Positions 4,357 through 6,512 of a stretch of DNA of 6,512 nt are shown here, in pieces. This DNA comes from Desulfuromonadaceae bacterium GWB2_53_15 (GTDB taxonomy: Bacteria; Desulfobacterota; Desulfuromonadia; Geobacterales; Pseudopelobacteraceae), in NCBI GenBank assembly GCA_001824455.1, contig MHXL01000022.1:1-6512 (forward strand), written 5' to 3'. The stretch's first letter is position 1, and every line of letters starts with the position of its first letter. The notes below the pieces were generated by a model that was given only the letters and a program-made list of their open reading frames with translations, was not told the origin of the DNA and did no database searches. Both the position numbers and the translations under genes were made by a program.

Positions 4357-6512
4357 CCGCAACAGCCTCGGTTTCAAGATCGTTGTTCCCAGTTTTTTTG
4401 TCGTGATGCTTGTGTTTGCAATCCTGTTGATGGTGATCGGCAGGATTGCCGCTTTCGTCCAAAATGATTATTCCCGTTTCATCGTCACCGCGGCCGGGAT
4501 GGAGACCCAGAAGATACTTTCCTCCAAAGCCTCGGAACTCACCACTGCGACACTGATGGGAACTCCAGTGGTCGTCGAGGCCATGCGCGGAAACACCCGT
4601 GAGGCACTTGCCCTGCTTTGGTCACGCACAAATCATCACGGCATTATTGCCCTATCGGACGGAACATCGCTCAGCAGCACACTTTCCACGCCCCAGACCC
4701 GCGCCATACTTGACCGAAGCGCAGCAGGCTATTTCAGCCTGACCCTCGAAGACGCCGATTACTACTGCTATATGGAGACCTTTCCTCTGTGGGGTTGGAA
4801 GGTGGTCACCGTCATCCGCACCACGCAATCACTGATGACGCGCAGCGGCATCGGTCTGCTGGCTCCGATCGCCGCCGGTGGCTGCCTGCTGATGGCAACC
4901 GGATTGCTTCTGGTTCTGAGAAAAAAATTCAACCAACCGATTAGGATGATGGTCGCTGCCGTTGAAAGGGGTGAGACTATCGGAAAAACCGGCGTTACCG
5001 AACTGGATTTCATCGGCGATGAGGTTAACTCGGCTCTCAGACGCCTGGGAGATAAGACTGCTGATCTGAACAAAGAACTTAATGAGCGGATACGAGTTGA
5101 GAGGGATATCCGTGAAAAAGATGAACATATCCGCTTGCTGCTGGATTTCACAGCTGAGGGAATCTATGGTGTGGATCTGTCCGGCAACTGTACCTTCTGC
5201 AATCCATCCTGTCTCCGGATGTTGGGTTATACCCGCGAAGACCAGCTTATGGGCGCAAACATCCATGAGCTGATCCACCACACCCGCGCCGATGGCACAC
5301 CCTATCCGGAGCATGAATGCAAGGCATACGCGGCCCATCGGGAAGGGAAAATGATCTATGAGACCGAGGAGGTTTTCTGGCGCTTGGACGGCACCCGGTT
5401 CCCGGTTGAATACTGGGCGCACCCGGTGGTCAAGGATGGCAGCATAACCGGTACGGTGGTGACCTTTATCGACATCAGTCAACGGAGACAACTGGAGGAG
5501 CAACTGCTGCAGAACCAGAAGATCGAATCCATCGGACGCCTGGCCGGCGGCATAGCCCATGACTTCAACAACCTGCTGACACCGATCATCGGGTATGCGG
5601 ACTTCCTGAAACGCGATCTTTCTGAAGACAGCCCGGCCGCAACCAGGGCCGGTCATATTCTGAAGGCGGCCGACAAGGCCAGGATACTGGTACAGCAGTT
5701 GCTGAGCTTCAGCCGTAAACAGATCCTTGATATGAAGGTCATCGATCTCAACCGGGTGCTTGACGCTTTCTCGGAAATATTAAGGCGCACCATCCGCGAG
5801 AACATTGAGGTCGGGCTTCATCTTGCTCCAACCTGCTGCGGCATTATGGCAGACGCGCATCAGATCGAGCAAATCATCATGAACCTGGCCGTCAACGCCC
5901 AGGATGCGATCAGCGGCAATGGCGTCATTACACTCGAAACAGCACTGGTTCAGCTGGATGATGAATATTGCCTGCGGCATGAAGGTGCAGTTGCGGGGCG
6001 GCATATGATGCTGGCTGTCACTGATAACGGCTGCGGCATGGACAAGCAGACTCTCAGCAAGGTATTCGAACCTTTTTTTACCACAAAAGAGATCGGTCAC
6101 GGCACAGGGTTGGGTCTTGCAACCGTACATGGGCTGGTCAAACAGCATGGCGGAAATATCTGGGTCTACAGCGAACCGGGGAGAGGGACCACCTTCAAGT
6201 GCTATTTTCCCGTGATAGATGAAACGCCGTCTGTTGAGCAGATTAATTCAATAAAACCGGTCGTGTTCGCCAGGCAGAAACATACCATACTGCTGGTTGA
6301 AGACAATGAAATGGCGCGGAATCTAGCCTATGAGCTCCTTAGGGAACATGGGTTCTCGGTTCTTGTGGCGGAAAGTCCCCTGCAGGCGTTACAGATGGTC
6401 AAAGGGGTTAACATAGACCTGCTGATCACGGATGTTGTCATGCCGGCTCTGACCGGCATGGAACTGAACAAGCGCCTGTTGAAACTCTATCCGGATCTCA
6501 AAACGTTATACA
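4346..6512 (+). CDS. Transmembrane hybrid sensor histidine kinase (Cache-like, PAS, HisKA, HATPase, REC), cut by window edge
   Basis: An inner-membrane sensor kinase, open for 722 codons to the right edge. Membrane helices lie at about 12-32 and 168-191, enclosing a periplasmic domain of about 130 residues that ends in a Cache-like YYCYMETFPLWGWKVV stretch. A HAMP-like linker and charged helix follow (195-256), then a PAS domain (257-385). The HisKA box is GGIAHDFNN with phosphate-accepting His405. The ATPase domain has the N box NLAVNAQDAI (N513, N517), G1 box DNGCGM (D560), the F box FEPFFTTK and G2 box GTGLGL from G586. A receiver domain begins near residue 645 with acidic E652/D653 and phospho-acceptor Asp696 in LLITDVVMP; its end lies outside the window. 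The ATG overlaps the binding-protein gene by 11 bp, and AAGGA (4333-4337) serves it, implying translational coupling. The receiver may pass phosphate on to a separate regulator, or regulate the kinase itself. Confidence 0.93.
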   Translation, partial: MKIDRNSLGFKIVVPSFFVVMLVFAILLMVIGRIAAFVQNDYSRFIVTAAGMETQKILSSKASELTTATLMGTPVVVEAMRGNTREALALLWSRTNHHGIIALSDGTSLSSTLSTPQTRAILDRSAAGYFSLTLEDADYYCYMETFPLWGWKVVTVIRTTQSLMTRSGIGLLAPIAAGGCLLMATGLLLVLRKKFNQPIRMMVAAVERGETIGKTGVTELDFIGDEVNSALRRLGDKTADLNKELNERIRVERDIREKDEHIRLLLDFTAEGIYGVDLSGNCTFCNPSCLRMLGYTREDQLMGANIHELIHHTRADGTPYPEHECKAYAAHREGKMIYETEEVFWRLDGTRFPVEYWAHPVVKDGSITGTVVTFIDISQRRQLEEQLLQNQKIESIGRLAGGIAHDFNNLLTPIIGYADFLKRDLSEDSPAATRAGHILKAADKARILVQQLLSFSRKQILDMKVIDLNRVLDAFSEILRRTIRENIEVGLHLAPTCCGIMADAHQIEQIIMNLAVNAQDAISGNGVITLETALVQLDDEYCLRHEGAVAGRHMMLAVTDNGCGMDKQTLSKVFEPFFTTKEIGHGTGLGLATVHGLVKQHGGNIWVYSEPGRGTTFKCYFPVIDETPSVEQINSIKPVVFARQKHTILLVEDNEMARNLAYELLREHGFSVLVAESPLQALQMVKGVNIDLLITDVVMPALTGMELNKRLLKLYPDLKTLY

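Noticed and set aside
4829..5656. Minus-strand open frame of 275 codons opposite the kinase gene
   Set aside because: It lies wholly antisense to the kinase's HAMP, PAS and HisKA regions, whose motifs are unambiguous. Its translation shows no recognisable family, and it is explained by codon bias of the real gene.

Overview
The window most resembles the chromosome of a Desulfuromonadales/Geobacter-type bacterium. This rests on protein content: a 4Fe-4S protein with the anaerobe-typical CDGLGACLGECP stretch, a YgbA-type protein, and a PhnD-like binding protein paired with an HDFNN-type hybrid kinase. It is an inference, not a database result. Base composition is moderately GC-rich and gene density is ordinary.

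Layout. Positions 1-820 (minus) hold the N-terminal half of an ABC-F translation factor that runs off the left edge. Positions 851-1032 hold an imperfect full-length palindrome of about 180 bp, which looks like a non-autonomous mobile repeat (MITE). It lies upstream of the ABC-F gene and supplies the stop codon of the next gene, a macrodomain ADP-ribose hydrolase (1007-1540, minus). A divergent spacer with a good sigma-70 promoter leads to a small YkgJ-type cysteine-cluster protein (1692-1991, plus). A strong bidirectional terminator (2050-2085) separates it from a convergent two-gene operon: ygbA-like (2908-3264, minus) followed by a 4Fe-4S protein (2110-2853, minus). A TGAC-N4-GTCA palindrome of CRP/FNR type lies just upstream of ygbA.

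Divergent from that operon is a pair on the plus strand: a PhnD-like periplasmic binding protein (3427-4356), overlapped by 11 bp by a transmembrane hybrid histidine kinase (4346 to the right edge) with Cache-like sensor, HAMP-like linker, PAS, HisKA, HATPase and receiver domains.

How the genes may work together. The ygbA/ferredoxin operon looks like a nitrosative-stress or Fe-S unit. The binding protein and kinase look like a two-part ligand sensor rather than a transporter. The macrodomain, YkgJ and ABC-F genes are housekeeping or stress genes with no clear link to these. No CRISPR array, tRNA, rRNA, complete transposase or prophage gene was seen. The most unusual item is the palindromic repeat and its effect on the genes on either side.
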